Under the pieces are notes generated by a model, which was given only the letters and a program-made list of their open reading frames with translations, was not told the DNA's origin and did not search any database. The position numbers were made by a program, and so were the translations under genes. Shown piece by piece: positions 35,918-45,149 of a stretch of 64,000 nucleotides of DNA. The DNA comes from Pseudomonas delhiensis. Its GTDB lineage: Bacteria > Pseudomonadota > Gammaproteobacteria > Pseudomonadales > Pseudomonadaceae. Within the stretch, counting starts at the first letter, position 1. Each line of letters starts with the position of its first letter. Where the stretch lies: the NCBI RefSeq assembly GCF_900187975.1, contig NZ_FZPC01000021.1, positions 87,674-151,673 on the forward strand, written 5' to 3'.

Positions 35918-36259
35918 ATGCTGTTCAACTGGTCCGAATACGTTCCCGCGGTGAAGAAGGCCTTCGGTGCATTGGGCAAGAAGCATCCGAAGATGATCGC
36001 CGCCTACCAGGCGCTGGATGCCGCCGCGGCGGACGGCGACGCACTGGACGCCAAGACCCGCGAACTGATCTCCCTGGCGGTGGCCATCACCACCCGCTGC
36101 GACGGCTGCATCGGCGTGCATGCCGAGGCCGCGCGCAAGGCCGGCGCCAGCGAGGCCGAAGTGGCCCAGGCGCTGGCCACGGCGATCGCCATGAACGCCG
36201 GCGCCGCCTACGTCTACTCGCTGCGCGCCCTGGAAGCCTTCGAACAGCCGCAGGGCTGA
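35918..36259 (+). CDS. Carboxymuconolactone decarboxylase (AhpD-like) family protein
   Basis: A 113-residue protein. The redox-type CX2C..H motif is TRCDGCIGVH: Cys61, Cys64, His68. KTRELISLAVAITTRCDGCIG is the AhpD core, and small AhpD-like members with this motif act in peroxide reduction, while CMD members lack it. GGAG lies before ATG 35918. It is single-gene and follows the Gre-like gene. Confidence 0.88.
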   Translation: MLFNWSEYVPAVKKAFGALGKKHPKMIAAYQALDAAAADGDALDAKTRELISLAVAITTRCDGCIGVHAEAARKAGASEAEVAQALATAIAMNAGAAYVYSLRALEAFEQPQG

Positions 36260-36334
36260 GGTGCAGGCGCGGCCGAGGCTTTCTCCGGCGCGGGAATTGG
36301 GTTATCCATTGCACTCTCGCCCAATGGAGCCGCC

Positions 36335-36706
36335 ATGTCCTCGCCCAGCCCCAGCTTCTGGAAACTCGCCCTCGGCATCGCCGCCGGCATCTGGCTGGGC
36401 TTCGTCGCCGTGGCCCTGAGCTGCGTGCTGCTCCTGCGCTTGTGGCCCGGCGCGCCCCTGCCGTTGCCGGCGCGCCTGTCGCCGGCGCCGGCCACCACCC
36501 CGGCGCCCGGCCAGGATACCAATGCGGCGATGTTCCAGCAGTACCTGGAGAACCAGCGCAAGGCCCAGGCCGAGCAAGGCCGGCAGGTCGAGCAGAGCGA
36601 GCATGAGCGGCGCTTCAACAGCGCGCCCTGCCAGTTCTGGCGCCAGCAGTACCAGGCCGATCCCAGCGAGAAGAACCGGCTGAAGATGGACGGCTACTGC
36701 GGCTGA
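36335..36706 (+). CDS. Hypothetical membrane-anchored protein
   Basis: A 123-residue protein. One N-terminal helix (FWKLALGIAAGIWLGFVAVALSCVLLL) is followed by a Pro/Ala linker and a charged helix (MFQQYLENQRKAQAEQGRQVEQSEHERRF), ending FWRQQYQADPSEKNRLKMDGYCG. The family is not recognised. Its 3' end overlaps the convergent diguanylate cyclase by 13 bases. Confidence 0.7.
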   Translation: MSSPSPSFWKLALGIAAGIWLGFVAVALSCVLLLRLWPGAPLPLPARLSPAPATTPAPGQDTNAAMFQQYLENQRKAQAEQGRQVEQSEHERRFNSAPCQFWRQQYQADPSEKNRLKMDGYCG

Positions 36707-37743
36707 GGCTCGGCGCCCACCACCTGGTTGCGGCCCTGGTGCTTGGCCCGGTACAGCGCCTTGTCCGCCTCGCCCAGCCAGGCGCTGGCATCCACCTGGT
36801 AAGGGCTGTAGGACGCCACGCCGATGCTCAGGCCGACGGACAGGTCCGCCGCCAGCTGGTAGTGCTTCTCGGCGAAGCCCTGGCGCAGGCGCTCCATGAT
36901 CTCCACCGCCAGCACCTGGGTGGTGCCGGGCAGGATCACGCAGAACTCGTCGCCGCCATAGCGCCCCGGGGTGTCGGTGTCGCGCAGCGAATGGGTGAGC
37001 AGGTGGCTGAGCTCGGTGATGACCATGTCGCCCAGCACGTGGCCGAAGCGGTCGTTGATGCCCTTGAAGTGGTCGATGTCGATCAGCGCCACGCTGGCCC
37101 GGGTGTGCTGCTGGCGGCATTTCTGGAATTCGCTCTCCAGCTGGTCCATCCAGGAACCATGGTTGAGCAGCCCGGTGAGGCTGTCGGTGCGGCTGACCGC
37201 GCGCAACGCCTGCTTGTGCTCGGACAGGCGCCTGGCCAGGCTGTAGCTCACGCCGCCCACCGCCAGCGGGTAGACCACCAGCATCGGCAGGCAGGCGTAC
37301 ACCTGCAGCGGCGTGGCCACGGCGCTGAAGGCGATGCCGAAGCACAGCCAGGCCAGCAGCACGCCCAGCAGCTGCGCCACGCACCCCATCAGGAAGAAAC
37401 GCAGGCCGCCGGCGGCGACGTTGTCCATCGCCATCATCGACAGGATGGTCACGCTCGGCAGCGGGTTGAGCTGCATGGCCCCGGCCCAGAAGCCGCCGAA
37501 CAGCGAATCCAGCAGGAGGTTGCGCCGCTCCGCCTGGTACGGCGCCCGCGACAGGCGCGCCAGTTGGTAGGCCAGGTGCGGCCAGAGGAAACCGTTGGCC
37601 ACCAGCAGCCCCCAGGCCCAGCCCGGCCGCTGCAACGGCGCCAGCGCCGCCGCCACGCAGAAGAAGCCGATGCCCAGGCCGACCATGCGCGGAAGATAGA
37701 TGCGCCTGGCGAAAGACAACCCCTTACCGACCACAGCACCCAT
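36694..37743 (-). CDS. Membrane diguanylate cyclase (MASE2-GGDEF)
   Basis: A 349-residue protein. The N-terminal half is a MASE2 membrane domain (GFLWPHLAYQLARLSRAPYQAERRNLLLDSLFGGFWAGAM, with five helices). The GGDEF domain (about 185-345) has RYGGDEFCVIL intact and an RDTD inhibitory I-site five residues before GGDEF, so it should make c-di-GMP and be product-inhibited. No EAL domain. Together with the EAL-CBS-GGDEF gene at 7910, it is the second c-di-GMP gene in the window. Confidence 0.92.
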   Translation of the reverse strand: MGAVVGKGLSFARRIYLPRMVGLGIGFFCVAAALAPLQRPGWAWGLLVANGFLWPHLAYQLARLSRAPYQAERRNLLLDSLFGGFWAGAMQLNPLPSVTILSMMAMDNVAAGGLRFFLMGCVAQLLGVLLAWLCFGIAFSAVATPLQVYACLPMLVVYPLAVGGVSYSLARRLSEHKQALRAVSRTDSLTGLLNHGSWMDQLESEFQKCRQQHTRASVALIDIDHFKGINDRFGHVLGDMVITELSHLLTHSLRDTDTPGRYGGDEFCVILPGTTQVLAVEIMERLRQGFAEKHYQLAADLSVGLSIGVASYSPYQVDASAWLGEADKALYRAKHQGRNQVVGAEPQPQ

Positions 37744-38023
37744 ACATCATCCTGATCCAGGCATCTGGTAGATGCACGCTAGCAGATCGGCGGGAAAGCG
37801 CCTACGTGCATTGGCGGCAATTTGACATTATTTCTGCCCGGCGCCATCCCCAGGCGGCAACGCCAATCCCATGGCGCATCGGGGATGCGGGCATCGCCCG
37901 AATTCCTTCCGCAACCACGCCAACTCCTTACGGATATGCGTCGCCCCGATTGAGGCCCGCCCCGCCTGGGGTATGAGAACCCCAGTCCCGCCGCCACGGC
38001 GCGGAGCCACAAGGAACGTCACC

Positions 38024-38860
38024 ATGCCCAATCCAAGAACGACAATCGCCGCAGCCATGCTCTTGCTCGCCGCGCCCTTCCAACTGGCGCTGGCCGACAC
38101 GGCGAACACCGGCACCGCCTCGCCCAACCTGCTGACCGCCGCCGTCGCCTGGCGGCAGACGGCCGCCGAGTACCGCGCCCTGTACTACCAGGGCTTCAAC
38201 CTGGCCAAGCTGCGCCTGGACCAGGCGCTGGCCGAACGCAAGCCCGGCGCCAGGCCGCCGGCGATCATCAGCGACCTCGACGACACCATCCTCAGCAGCA
38301 ACAGCTACTGGGGCGCCCTGATCAGCCAGGGCAAGGACTTCTTCGACGACGCCCTCTGGGACCGCTGGGTAGCCGCCAACGGCCCCACCCTGACGCCCGG
38401 CGCGCTGGACTTCCTCGATTATGCGAAGTCCCGGGGCGTGGAAATCTTCTACGTCTCCAGCCGCGACCAGGGCGACAGGACCGACGAATACGCCCTGAAC
38501 AACCTGCGCAACCTCAAGGTACCCTTCGCCGACAAGGAACACGTCACCATCCTGCGCGAAAGCTCCAACAAGGAACCCGCGCAGAAAGCCATCGCCGAAC
38601 GCTACGACGTGCTGCTGATGCTGGGCGACAACCTCAACGACTTCAAACGCCGCTACTACGTCGACGACGCCAGCCAGCGCGCCGCCCTGCTGGACGAGGA
38701 CCGCGCCCAGTTCGGCGACAGATTCATCCTCTTCCCCAACCCCACCGACGGCCACTGGATGAAAGCGATCTTCGGCGAGTCGGAACCCGCCGACACCCCG
38801 GCCAACCGCGCCAAGTTCCGCGCGGCGGCGGCTTCGGGGGCGTGGAAGGGGCAGGATTGA
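38024..38860 (+). CDS. 5'-nucleotidase, e(P4)/class B-C acid phosphatase family
   Basis: A 278-residue exported HAD phosphatase. The signal MPNPRTTIAAAMLLLAAPFQLALA lacks a lipobox Cys, so it is probably soluble in the periplasm rather than a lipoprotein like Haemophilus e(P4). The active site is IISDLDDTIL (two Asp), with YVSSRDQGDRT and LMLGDNLNDF further on. Members hydrolyse nucleoside monophosphates and similar phosphomonoesters. The start at 38024 has AAGGAA upstream. Confidence 0.9.
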   Translation: MPNPRTTIAAAMLLLAAPFQLALADTANTGTASPNLLTAAVAWRQTAAEYRALYYQGFNLAKLRLDQALAERKPGARPPAIISDLDDTILSSNSYWGALISQGKDFFDDALWDRWVAANGPTLTPGALDFLDYAKSRGVEIFYVSSRDQGDRTDEYALNNLRNLKVPFADKEHVTILRESSNKEPAQKAIAERYDVLLMLGDNLNDFKRRYYVDDASQRAALLDEDRAQFGDRFILFPNPTDGHWMKAIFGESEPADTPANRAKFRAAAASGAWKGQD

Positions 38861-39138
38861 GGGCTGCGCGGGAAGCGGTCCAGCACAAGAGCAGGAGTCC
38901 TGAGTGTGCGGAACGCGCCTCAGGGCTCAGCTGTTCTGCATACGGATCGAAGCCATGCCTTTCCTACAAATCAACAGGAAGGCGCCTGCATACCGGTCCA
39001 TTACGCTGAAGAGAAAAGTGCCCATGGGTCGAGGGGTTGTACAGTTTCGAAGTGCACCCGGTATCAGGAACAACCCGGCCTGTATGATCGAACCATGCCG
39101 CCAGGCGCATGACGAGCCATGACATGGAGGGCCTACGT
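38861..39138. other. 278-bp region without a supported gene
   Basis: Left edge of the lower-G+C islet. A 72-codon open frame (38904-39122) has no recognisable content. I see no repeat or hairpin beyond chance. It may hold the promoter of the following small genes. Confidence 0.4.
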
Positions 39139-39339
39139 GTGAAGGACCGTATCCTGCTGATTCTTGCGAGCCTGCTGGCGGCCGGGCTCGCCTGGGCATT
39201 CTTCCATTACCTCGGGCAGAACGCCTGGTCCCTCTTTTCGGCTGCACTCATCATAGCCCTGGGCTGTCAGAACATCCGGTTGCAGCGAAAGCTCAAGGCA
39301 CTGAGGTCCGATGCGGATTCGCAATCGCGTGACATCTGA
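39139..39339 (+). CDS. Small membrane protein upstream of Tsi6-like gene
   Basis: A 66-residue protein. The GTG at 39139 has GGAGG eight bases upstream; an in-frame ATG at 39109 is the alternative. Two hydrophobic helices (ILLILASLLAAGLAWAFFHYLG and SLFSAALIIALGCQNI) are followed by a charged tail. It is 41 bases before the Tsi6-like gene on the same strand. Function and family are unknown; it lies in the islet beside tRNA-Ser. Confidence 0.5.
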   Translation: MKDRILLILASLLAAGLAWAFFHYLGQNAWSLFSAALIIALGCQNIRLQRKLKALRSDADSQSRDI

Positions 39340-39380
39340 ATCAATCGCCCCTTCCATCCACTGATAGCACCGGGAACCCC

Positions 39381-39677
39381 ATGAAACCCACAACCCCCCT
39401 CGCCTATGTGCAGAGGGCGATCGATCTCACAGCGGAGCGGAACAAGGCCTGCCCGCGCAACCCAATGCATGGAACGTTGCTTGACCAACTCGATTATGTA
39501 AAAGCCGTATTCGAAGGGCGGGAACAGGACAAATCCAAACTTCACCAACTCAGCATCGGTGCCATTGCATCGAAGGAATTCGAAGAAAACGATCCAGAAC
39601 TAGCCAGGGCCCTGAAGGACGCTTATTACGTGGCCATACAGTCGGCCCGCGGCTTGAAGATTCAGCTACCCGATTGA
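39381..39677 (+). CDS. Tsi6-like type VI secretion immunity protein (orphan)
   Basis: A 98-residue helical protein. The C-terminal part, SIGAIASKEFEENDPELARALKDAYYVAIQSARGLKIQLP, strongly resembles Tsi6, the immunity protein of the P. aeruginosa T6SS NAD(P)+-glycohydrolase effector Tse6; the N-terminal YVQRAIDLTAERNKACPRNP matches the same helical bundle. No Tse6-like or VgrG/PAAR gene is nearby, so it is likely an orphan immunity gene. A/T-richer codon use than neighbours suggests acquisition. The Tsi6 identity is from memory of the family, not an alignment. Confidence 0.72.
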   Translation: MKPTTPLAYVQRAIDLTAERNKACPRNPMHGTLLDQLDYVKAVFEGREQDKSKLHQLSIGAIASKEFEENDPELARALKDAYYVAIQSARGLKIQLPD

Positions 39678-39754
39678 CTGGCGATGTTTCAGCCAGGGCG
39701 GCACATGAATACAGATAGCCTCAAACACGATTTGCTTCCGACAGGGGTCGAAGG

Positions 39755-40096
39755 TCAGATCCCGATCAGGCAGTAGCGGATAAGCGCGGCTTCGACATCC
39801 TGCTTCTGCCGTAGAACCAGCTCGACGGCAATAGCCTTGTCGCGTTCGAACACCTCGTAGAACACGCGGTATCCGTCGTGGTTGAGTTCTCGGTAACGAG
39901 TAATCCCGAAGTCGCTCGCCTGGCGGCTGACCGGATAACCCACGGGAGCGGCCTGCAGCTTCGTCAGGATGGTGTCGATCAATGCATCGATCTTGGCCGC
40001 AGCGGTTTCGGCGGCATGGTGCTCCGCCAGGTGGTCTTCCTGGTCTTGGAGACTGAAGGCTGCGGTCTCGGTGAAGCGAACATCGAGTCCCGTCAT
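39755..40096 (-). CDS. ParE/RelE-superfamily toxin
   Basis: A 113-residue protein of the ParE/RelE fold. LDVRFTETAAFSLQDQEDHLAEHH is the N-terminal helix-strand, IDTILTKLQAAPVGYPVSRQASDFGITRYRELNHDGYRVFYEVF the central sheet, and AVELVLRQKQDVEAALIRY the last strand and helix. RelE-type RNase or ParE-type gyrase targeting cannot be told apart here. It is six bases downstream of a Phd-like antitoxin gene on the same strand. Confidence 0.85.
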   Translation of the reverse strand: MTGLDVRFTETAAFSLQDQEDHLAEHHAAETAAAKIDALIDTILTKLQAAPVGYPVSRQASDFGITRYRELNHDGYRVFYEVFERDKAIAVELVLRQKQDVEAALIRYCLIGI

Positions 40097-40102
40097 TGGC
40101 GC

Positions 40103-40351
40103 TTACTGCTGTGCGCGCCTTTTGACCAGGCGGGCCTTCAGCTCATCAACGGAGCAATGCTTGCCTTCGGTGTACTCACGCGAGCCCATGGCAAGCAGCT
40201 TGACCAAGGCAATCGCCTGGTCGCGACGCTTGTGCTCCGCGTAGGACTCCACCACCAGGGTGGGCACGCCGTTCTGTGTAACGACCATGGGCTCGTCAAG
40301 CTCCAGGTCCGCAGCGTGTCGCTTCAAATAGCTGATTGTCTCGACCCGCAT
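40103..40351 (-). CDS. Phd/YefM-type antitoxin
   Basis: An 82-residue protein. The N-terminal Phd fold is [43 protein letters not shown], typical of DNA-binding Phd/YefM antitoxins; the C-terminal [19 protein letters not shown] is the toxin-binding tail. It precedes the ParE/RelE toxin gene with six bases between them, antitoxin first as usual. An autorepression site is expected upstream; the 14-bp palindrome at 40470 is a distant candidate. Confidence 0.85.
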   Translation of the reverse strand: MRVETISYLKRHAADLELDEPMVVTQNGVPTLVVESYAEHKRRDQAIALVKLLAMGSREYTEGKHCSVDELKARLVKRRAQQ

Positions 40352-40469
40352 GGGCAGGCCTCCTCACAGAGAGCGCCGAGATATTCGGACTGTGCAGCGC
40401 AAATGATGCCTGGCGAGCATGGGAAAACGATCTTCCCAATGAAGCTGGCCGGGATGAAGTGGCAGCGTA

Positions 40470-40483
40470 GTCTGAATTCAGAC
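40470..40483. promoter_or_regulatory. Perfect 14-bp palindrome
   Basis: GTCTGAATTCAGAC, in the otherwise featureless gap between the Phd gene and tRNA-Ser. It is about 120 bases from the antitoxin start, further than most autorepressor sites, so its role is open. Confidence 0.4.
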
Positions 40484-40635
40484 CGAATAGCAACCACAGC
40501 CAGGCCTGGCGATCATGTCATAGGCCGCCTGGTTTCTCTGGCAATGGGATTCCGAAACTCGGCATGGAGGGATCAGGAGGGATTTGGAACACGAGCCCGT
40601 CCTAAAACTGTCCTAAACGGATCCCGGAAAAGACA

Positions 40636-40668
40636 AAGCCCCTGAAACGCTAAGCATTTCAGGGGCTT
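40636..40668 (-). terminator. Terminator of tRNA-Ser
   Basis: Stem AAGCCCCTGAAA / TTTCAGGGGCTT, with a nine-base loop, followed on the minus strand by TTGTCTTTTC, 14 bases past the tRNA 3' end. Confidence 0.88.
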
Positions 40669-40681
40669 CGGCCATATGTAA

Positions 40682-40771
40682 TGGCGGAGAGATAGGGATT
40701 TGAACCCTAGGAGCCATTGCTGACTCAACGGATTTCGAATCCGTCCCGTTCGACCACTCCGGCATCTCTCC
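40682..40771 (-). tRNA. tRNA-Ser (CGA)
   Basis: 90 bases with encoded CCA and a long variable arm, as in class II tRNAs. The acceptor GGAGAGA pairs with TCTCTCC, and the anticodon CGA sits in GATTTCGAAATCC. It lies downstream of purC on the same strand. tRNA-Ser 3' ends are common island integration sites. Confidence 0.95.
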
Positions 40772-40866
40772 GTGCGGCGCGCATCATACCAGCTTGATTG
40801 GCGAACGCGAAGCCTTCTTTCGAGAAATTTTCGCGTGCTATCAGATGCTTGCGCGCCTGGAACGGG

Positions 40867-41577
40867 TCAGAGCGGTACGCCCAGGCGCTGCGCCACTTCC
40901 TCGTAGGCCTCGATCACGCCGCCCAGGCCCTGGCGGAAGCGGTCCTTGTCCATCTTCTTGCGGGTTTCCTTGTCCCACAGGCGGCAGCCGTCGGGGCTGA
41001 ATTCGTCGCCCAGGACGATCTGGCCGTGGAACACGCCGAATTCCAGCTTGAAGTCCACCAGCAGCAGGCCGGCGTCGTCGAACAGCTTGCTCAGCACTTC
41101 GTTGACCTTGAAGGAGTAGGCTTTCATCTGCGCCAACTGCTCCAGGGTTGCCCAGCCGAAGGCCTGGACGTGGGATTCGTTGATGAAAGGGTCGCCCAGG
41201 GCGTCGTTCTTCAGGAACAGCTCGAAGGTCGGCGGGTTGAGCTGCAGGCCCTCTTCCACGCCCAGGCGGCGCACCAGGCTGCCGGCGGCGTAGTTGCGCA
41301 CCACGCACTCGACCGGGATCATCGCCAGTTTCTTCACCAGCACTTCGTTGTCGGCCAGCAGCTTGTCGAACTGGGTCGGGATGCCCGCCGCTTCCAGCTT
41401 CTGCATGATGAAGGCGTTGAACTTGTTGTTCACCATGCCCTTGCGGTCCAGCTGCTCGATGCGCTTGCCGTCGAACGCCGAGGTGTCGTTGCGGAACAGC
41501 AGGACGAGGCGGTCGGGGTCGTCGGTGGTGTAAACCGATTTGGCCTTGCCGCGATAGAGTTCTTCGCGTTTTTCCAT
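40867..41577 (-). CDS. purC: Phosphoribosylaminoimidazole-succinocarboxamide synthase
   Basis: A 236-residue SAICAR synthetase joining CAIR and aspartate with ATP in purine synthesis. Starts [21 protein letters not shown], the ATP-grasp-like N-terminus. [32 protein letters not shown] and [30 protein letters not shown] are PurC signatures. Length is standard. It is the last protein gene of the dapA-bamC-MBL-purC cluster, followed by tRNA-Ser. Confidence 0.97.
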   Translation of the reverse strand: MEKREELYRGKAKSVYTTDDPDRLVLLFRNDTSAFDGKRIEQLDRKGMVNNKFNAFIMQKLEAAGIPTQFDKLLADNEVLVKKLAMIPVECVVRNYAAGSLVRRLGVEEGLQLNPPTFELFLKNDALGDPFINESHVQAFGWATLEQLAQMKAYSFKVNEVLSKLFDDAGLLLVDFKLEFGVFHGQIVLGDEFSPDGCRLWDKETRKKMDKDRFRQGLGGVIEAYEEVAQRLGVPL

Positions 41578-41608
41578 GATGGGCTCCGCTTGCTAGGTTG
41601 GAAGGGGG

Positions 41609-42367
41609 TCAGGCGATCTCGCGCCAGTCCAGCCCCGAATGCTGATCGGCTACCTGCAGCCAGTCCGGGTCGCACCCGAGGGTGTCGACGAAACATTGCC
41701 GGGCCAGCTGCGGCGTGTTGTTCTTTTCGCTGAGGTGGGCCAGCACCAGGTGCTGCAGCCCTTCCCAGCCCAATTCCGCGACGAACTGCGCGGATTGCTG
41801 GTTGTTCAGGTGTCCCCACTGGCCGCCCACACGGACCTTCAGCGGGTAGGGATAGGGGCCGCGCGCCAGCATGTCGCTGTCGTGGTTGGCCTCCACCACC
41901 AGGGCATCCAGGCCACGATAGCACTCCAGCACCTCGGCGGTGACGCTGCCCAGGTCGGTGAGCTGGCCGAAACGCCGCCGGCCATCGGAAATCACGTATT
42001 GCAACGGCTCGCGGGCATCGTGGGCCACGCCCACCGCGGTCACTTCCAGGCCCTTGAGCTGCAGGCGCTGGCCGGCCTTGAGCAGGCCCGCCGGCTGCAG
42101 CGGCTTGCGCAGCCCGCGCAGGGTGCCGTCGCTGAGGTACACCGGCGTACCGTAATGCCGAGCCAGCAGTTCGACGCCGTGGACATGATCGGAATGCTCG
42201 TGGGTCACCAGGATGGCGTCCAGCTCGCCGGGTTGTACACCCAGGCGAGCCAGTCGTTTCAGGGTTTCACGCAGCGGAAAGCCGCAATCGATCAGTACCC
42301 GGGTGTCAGAACTGGTCACCAAGGCCGAATTGCCCCGGCTTCCGCTCCCCAGGACCGCGAAACGCAT
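41609..42367 (-). CDS. Metallo-beta-lactamase fold hydrolase
   Basis: A 252-residue MBL-fold protein. HEHSDH at 56-61 is the metal motif, with later His in the [10 protein letters not shown] and LAHLSEKNN stretches. Related to YycJ/WalJ-type exonuclease-like hydrolases by the start [17 protein letters not shown]. Its start overlaps the 3' end of bamC by 62 bases, an unusual long overlap. Cytosolic; substrate unknown. Confidence 0.88.
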   Translation of the reverse strand: MRFAVLGSGSRGNSALVTSSDTRVLIDCGFPLRETLKRLARLGVQPGELDAILVTHEHSDHVHGVELLARHYGTPVYLSDGTLRGLRKPLQPAGLLKAGQRLQLKGLEVTAVGVAHDAREPLQYVISDGRRRFGQLTDLGSVTAEVLECYRGLDALVVEANHDSDMLARGPYPYPLKVRVGGQWGHLNNQQSAQFVAELGWEGLQHLVLAHLSEKNNTPQLARQCFVDTLGCDPDWLQVADQHSGLDWREIA

Positions 42368-43502
42368 TGCGCATGCTCTCTTGAAGTTTTTCCAGGACGC
42401 TCTGCGCGACGTCGGCCGGCGCGGAGGTGTTGATGTCCTTGTCGAGGGTGACCTGCACCGTGTTGCTCACGGTGGTCAGGCGTACCTGGTAGCGCTGCGC
42501 CTTGGCGTCTTCCTCGGCCTTGGCCTTCTCTTCGCTGGCGCCGAACAGGCGGCTGAAGAAGCCGGGCTTCTTCGCTTCCTCGAGCTTCTTCGCGCCCTCG
42601 GCGACGTTCACGTAGTAAACGCCCAGGCTGCGGTTGAGGTCGTCGACGCGGATGTCGGCGCGTTCCAGGGCGCGGCCGACGCTGACCCAGGCGCGGTCGA
42701 AGTCGGAGTCGAGGGTCAGCATCGGGTTGCCGTTGCCGTCCTTCTCCAGGTTCACGCTGCCGGGGGTGTCGTAGGTGGAATGCGCGGCCAGCAGCGACAC
42801 CGAACCGCCCTTCTCGGCGCTGGTGGACATGTTGGCGAGCATTTCGTCGAGCAGTGCGGCGTCCAGCGCCGGCACCGCCGGCTTGCTCGGCCAGTCGGCG
42901 CTGGCGCTGCTGCCGGCCGGACGGGTTTCGCTGAGGACGTAGACTTCGCTGGTGTTGGTCTGCACGCCCGGCTCGATGCGCACGCGCACGCGTGCCTCGC
43001 TGCTCGGGTCGACGCCGGCGACGCGGCTGCCCAGGCGGCGGGCCAGGGGCGCGGAGAGCTGCGTCAGCGGCTGCCAGTTGGTGGAGAACTCGCCGGTCTG
43101 CGGGCGCTCGTCGGCGAAGGAGAAGCCGTTGTCCTGGAAGAACTGGTGGGCCACCGGCCAGACTTCCGCCGGCGGGCGCTGGGCGATCAGCCAGCGCGAG
43201 TCGCCGCTCTTCTGCAGGCTGTAGTCGCTGGAGCTGGCGGCGTTGGCCAGGGGCACCGGGCGCGGCACCTCGAACTCGCCGGCCTTCTCGTGGCTGTCGG
43301 CGATGTTCATCGGGATCGGCAGCAGCGGGTCGAGCTGCTTGCTCTGCAGCCCTTCGGGCACCTTCATCGGCCCGGTCTGCCGGGAATCCAGGTAGTCGGT
43401 GCCACGGTCACGGAAATAGCCATCCTTGCCCCACAGCCAGCCGCAGCCGGAAGTGTTGCCGATGACCAGGGCGAGCGCGGTCAGTCCTGCCAGTCGCTTC
43501 AT
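42306..43502 (-). CDS. bamC: Outer membrane assembly lipoprotein BamC
   Basis: A 398-residue lipoprotein of the BAM complex that inserts beta-barrel proteins. Signal [20 protein letters not shown], acylated Cys20. The region after it (about 21-100) is the extended BamD-binding stretch, including [22 protein letters not shown]. Two helix-grip domains follow, with [16 protein letters not shown] in the second. Longer than E. coli BamC (344), which is typical of Pseudomonas. It lies directly downstream of dapA, the conserved dapA-bamC (nlpB) pair. Confidence 0.93.
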   Translation of the reverse strand: MKRLAGLTALALVIGNTSGCGWLWGKDGYFRDRGTDYLDSRQTGPMKVPEGLQSKQLDPLLPIPMNIADSHEKAGEFEVPRPVPLANAASSSDYSLQKSGDSRWLIAQRPPAEVWPVAHQFFQDNGFSFADERPQTGEFSTNWQPLTQLSAPLARRLGSRVAGVDPSSEARVRVRIEPGVQTNTSEVYVLSETRPAGSSASADWPSKPAVPALDAALLDEMLANMSTSAEKGGSVSLLAAHSTYDTPGSVNLEKDGNGNPMLTLDSDFDRAWVSVGRALERADIRVDDLNRSLGVYYVNVAEGAKKLEEAKKPGFFSRLFGASEEKAKAEEDAKAQRYQVRLTTVSNTVQVTLDKDINTSAPADVAQSVLEKLQESMRNAFRGPGERKPGQFGLGDQF

Positions 43503-43514
43503 GCGCGATGCTCC

Positions 43515-44393
43515 TCAGGCCAGCACGCCGGTCTGGCGCATGGCCTGACGCAGCGGCTCGTGGCAACGGGGGCTGAGCCAGGTCAGGGGCAGGCGGATGC
43601 CCTCGGGGATCAGGCCCATCTCGTGCAGGGCCCATTTCACCGGAATGGGGTTGGATTCGATGAACAGCGCCTTGTGCAGCGGCATCAGGCGGTCGTTGAT
43701 GGCGCGCGCGGCGGCGGCGTCACCGCGCATGGCGGCGGCGCACAGCTCGCTCATGGCGCGCGGGGCGACGTTGGCGGTCACCGAGATGTTGCCCTTGCCG
43801 CCCATCAGCATCAGCTCGACGGCGGTGGCGTCGTCGCCGGAGTAGACCAGGAAGTCCTTGCCGACGCGGTCCAGCACTTCCTTGCCGCGCTGCAGGTCGC
43901 CGGTGGCTTCCTTGATGCCGATGATGTTCGGCACCTTGGACAGGCGCTCGACGGTCTCCGGCAGCATGTCGCAGGCGGTGCGGCCGGGCACGTTGTAGAG
44001 GATCTGCGGGATGGCCACGGCTTCGGCGATGTGGCGGAAGTGCTGGTACAGGCCTTCCTGGGTCGGCTTGTTGTAGTACGGGGTGACCAGCAGGCAGGCA
44101 TCGGCGCCGCCGCTCTTGGCCGCCTCGGTCAGCTCGACCGCCTCGCGGGTGGAGTTGGCGCCGGTACCGGCGATCACCGGGATGCGGCCCTTGACCTGGT
44201 CGACCACGCGGCGGATGACCTCGAGGTGCTCGGCCACGTCGAGGGTCGCCGACTCACCGGTGGTGCCGACGGCGACTATGGCGTTGGTGCCTTCCTGCAG
44301 GTGGAAGTCCACCAGCTTGGCAAGGCTGTCCCAGTCCAGTCGACCCTGAGCATCGAAGGGGGTGACCAGCGCCACCATACTGCCCGCAATCAT
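43515..44393 (-). CDS. dapA: 4-hydroxy-tetrahydrodipicolinate synthase
   Basis: A 292-residue TIM-barrel aldolase, first committed enzyme of lysine/diaminopimelate synthesis. Schiff-base Lys161 is in GIKEATGD, Tyr133 in [12 protein letters not shown], and the pyruvate-binding GTTGES at 43-48. Starts [17 protein letters not shown]. First gene of the dapA-bamC-MBL-purC cluster; divergent from gcvR with 171 bases between starts. Confidence 0.97.
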   Translation of the reverse strand: MIAGSMVALVTPFDAQGRLDWDSLAKLVDFHLQEGTNAIVAVGTTGESATLDVAEHLEVIRRVVDQVKGRIPVIAGTGANSTREAVELTEAAKSGGADACLLVTPYYNKPTQEGLYQHFRHIAEAVAIPQILYNVPGRTACDMLPETVERLSKVPNIIGIKEATGDLQRGKEVLDRVGKDFLVYSGDDATAVELMLMGGKGNISVTANVAPRAMSELCAAAMRGDAAAARAINDRLMPLHKALFIESNPIPVKWALHEMGLIPEGIRLPLTWLSPRCHEPLRQAMRQTGVLA

Positions 44394-44564
44394 GCAACCG
44401 CTCCTGCCGGAAAAAGAAAGCCGTAATGGTACTGGTGCCACCTGCCTTGCACAAGCTGAGCACGGCGTGCGGCGCACGCCGGACATTCCCCTGGCGGCCG
44501 CTTTTCGCTACCCTTTCCCCTTTGTCGACGCGGCCCTCTTGGCCGCCCATCCCAGGAAAGCTGC

Positions 44565-45122
44565 ATGTCCGCCTCACACCCCCGTGAACAATTCCTGCTG
44601 ATCAGTGCCCTGGGGCCCAACCCCATGGAGCTGACCAGCGTGCTCTGCCGCACCTGCGTGGACAACCGCTGCTCGGTCGTCAGCAGCCGCCTGACCCGCC
44701 ATGGCGAGTTCAGCGCGCTGGTGCTCCAGGTATCCGGCAGCTGGGACGCCCTGGCCCGCCTCGAGGGCGGCCTGCCGGCACTGGCCAAGCGCCACGCCTT
44801 CACCCTCAGCGTCACCCGCAGCAACGCCCACGTCACCCGCGCCCAGGCCCTGCCCTACGTGGCGTACGTCAGCGCGGTGTACCGCCCGGACATCCTCAAC
44901 GAGCTGTGCCAGTTCTTCATCGACCACAACATCGAGCTGGAGAACCTGACCTGCGACACCTACCAGGCGCCGCACACCAACACCAGCATGCTCAACGCCA
45001 CCATCACCGTGACGCTGCCGGCCGGCACCCAGATCAGTTGGCTGCGCGACCAGTTCCTCGATTTCGCCGACGCCCTGAACCTGGACGCGCTGATCGAGCC
45101 CTGGCGCCCGCAGCACCCGTAA
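44565..45122 (+). CDS. gcvR: Glycine cleavage system regulator-like ACT protein (GcvR)
   Basis: A 185-residue protein of two ACT domains. The first begins REQFLLISALGPNPMELTSVLCRTCVDNRC, the second YVAYVSAVYRPDILNELCQFFIDHNIELENLTCDTY. In E. coli GcvR binds GcvA to block the glycine-cleavage operon; pseudomonad homologues sit with bcp downstream of dapA as here. AGGAAA precedes the start. No gcv genes are nearby. Confidence 0.9.
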   Translation: MSASHPREQFLLISALGPNPMELTSVLCRTCVDNRCSVVSSRLTRHGEFSALVLQVSGSWDALARLEGGLPALAKRHAFTLSVTRSNAHVTRAQALPYVAYVSAVYRPDILNELCQFFIDHNIELENLTCDTYQAPHTNTSMLNATITVTLPAGTQISWLRDQFLDFADALNLDALIEPWRPQHP

Positions 45123-45149
45123 GGCCCCATTGTTTCCAAGGAGAGCCCC

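Noticed and set aside
38904..39122. Short overlapping open frames before the small membrane protein
   Set aside because: No ribosome site, no motif, two frames equally open; no reason to prefer either.
39878..40645. 255-codon plus-strand frame across the ParE/Phd pair
   Set aside because: Antisense to two coherent toxin-antitoxin genes.
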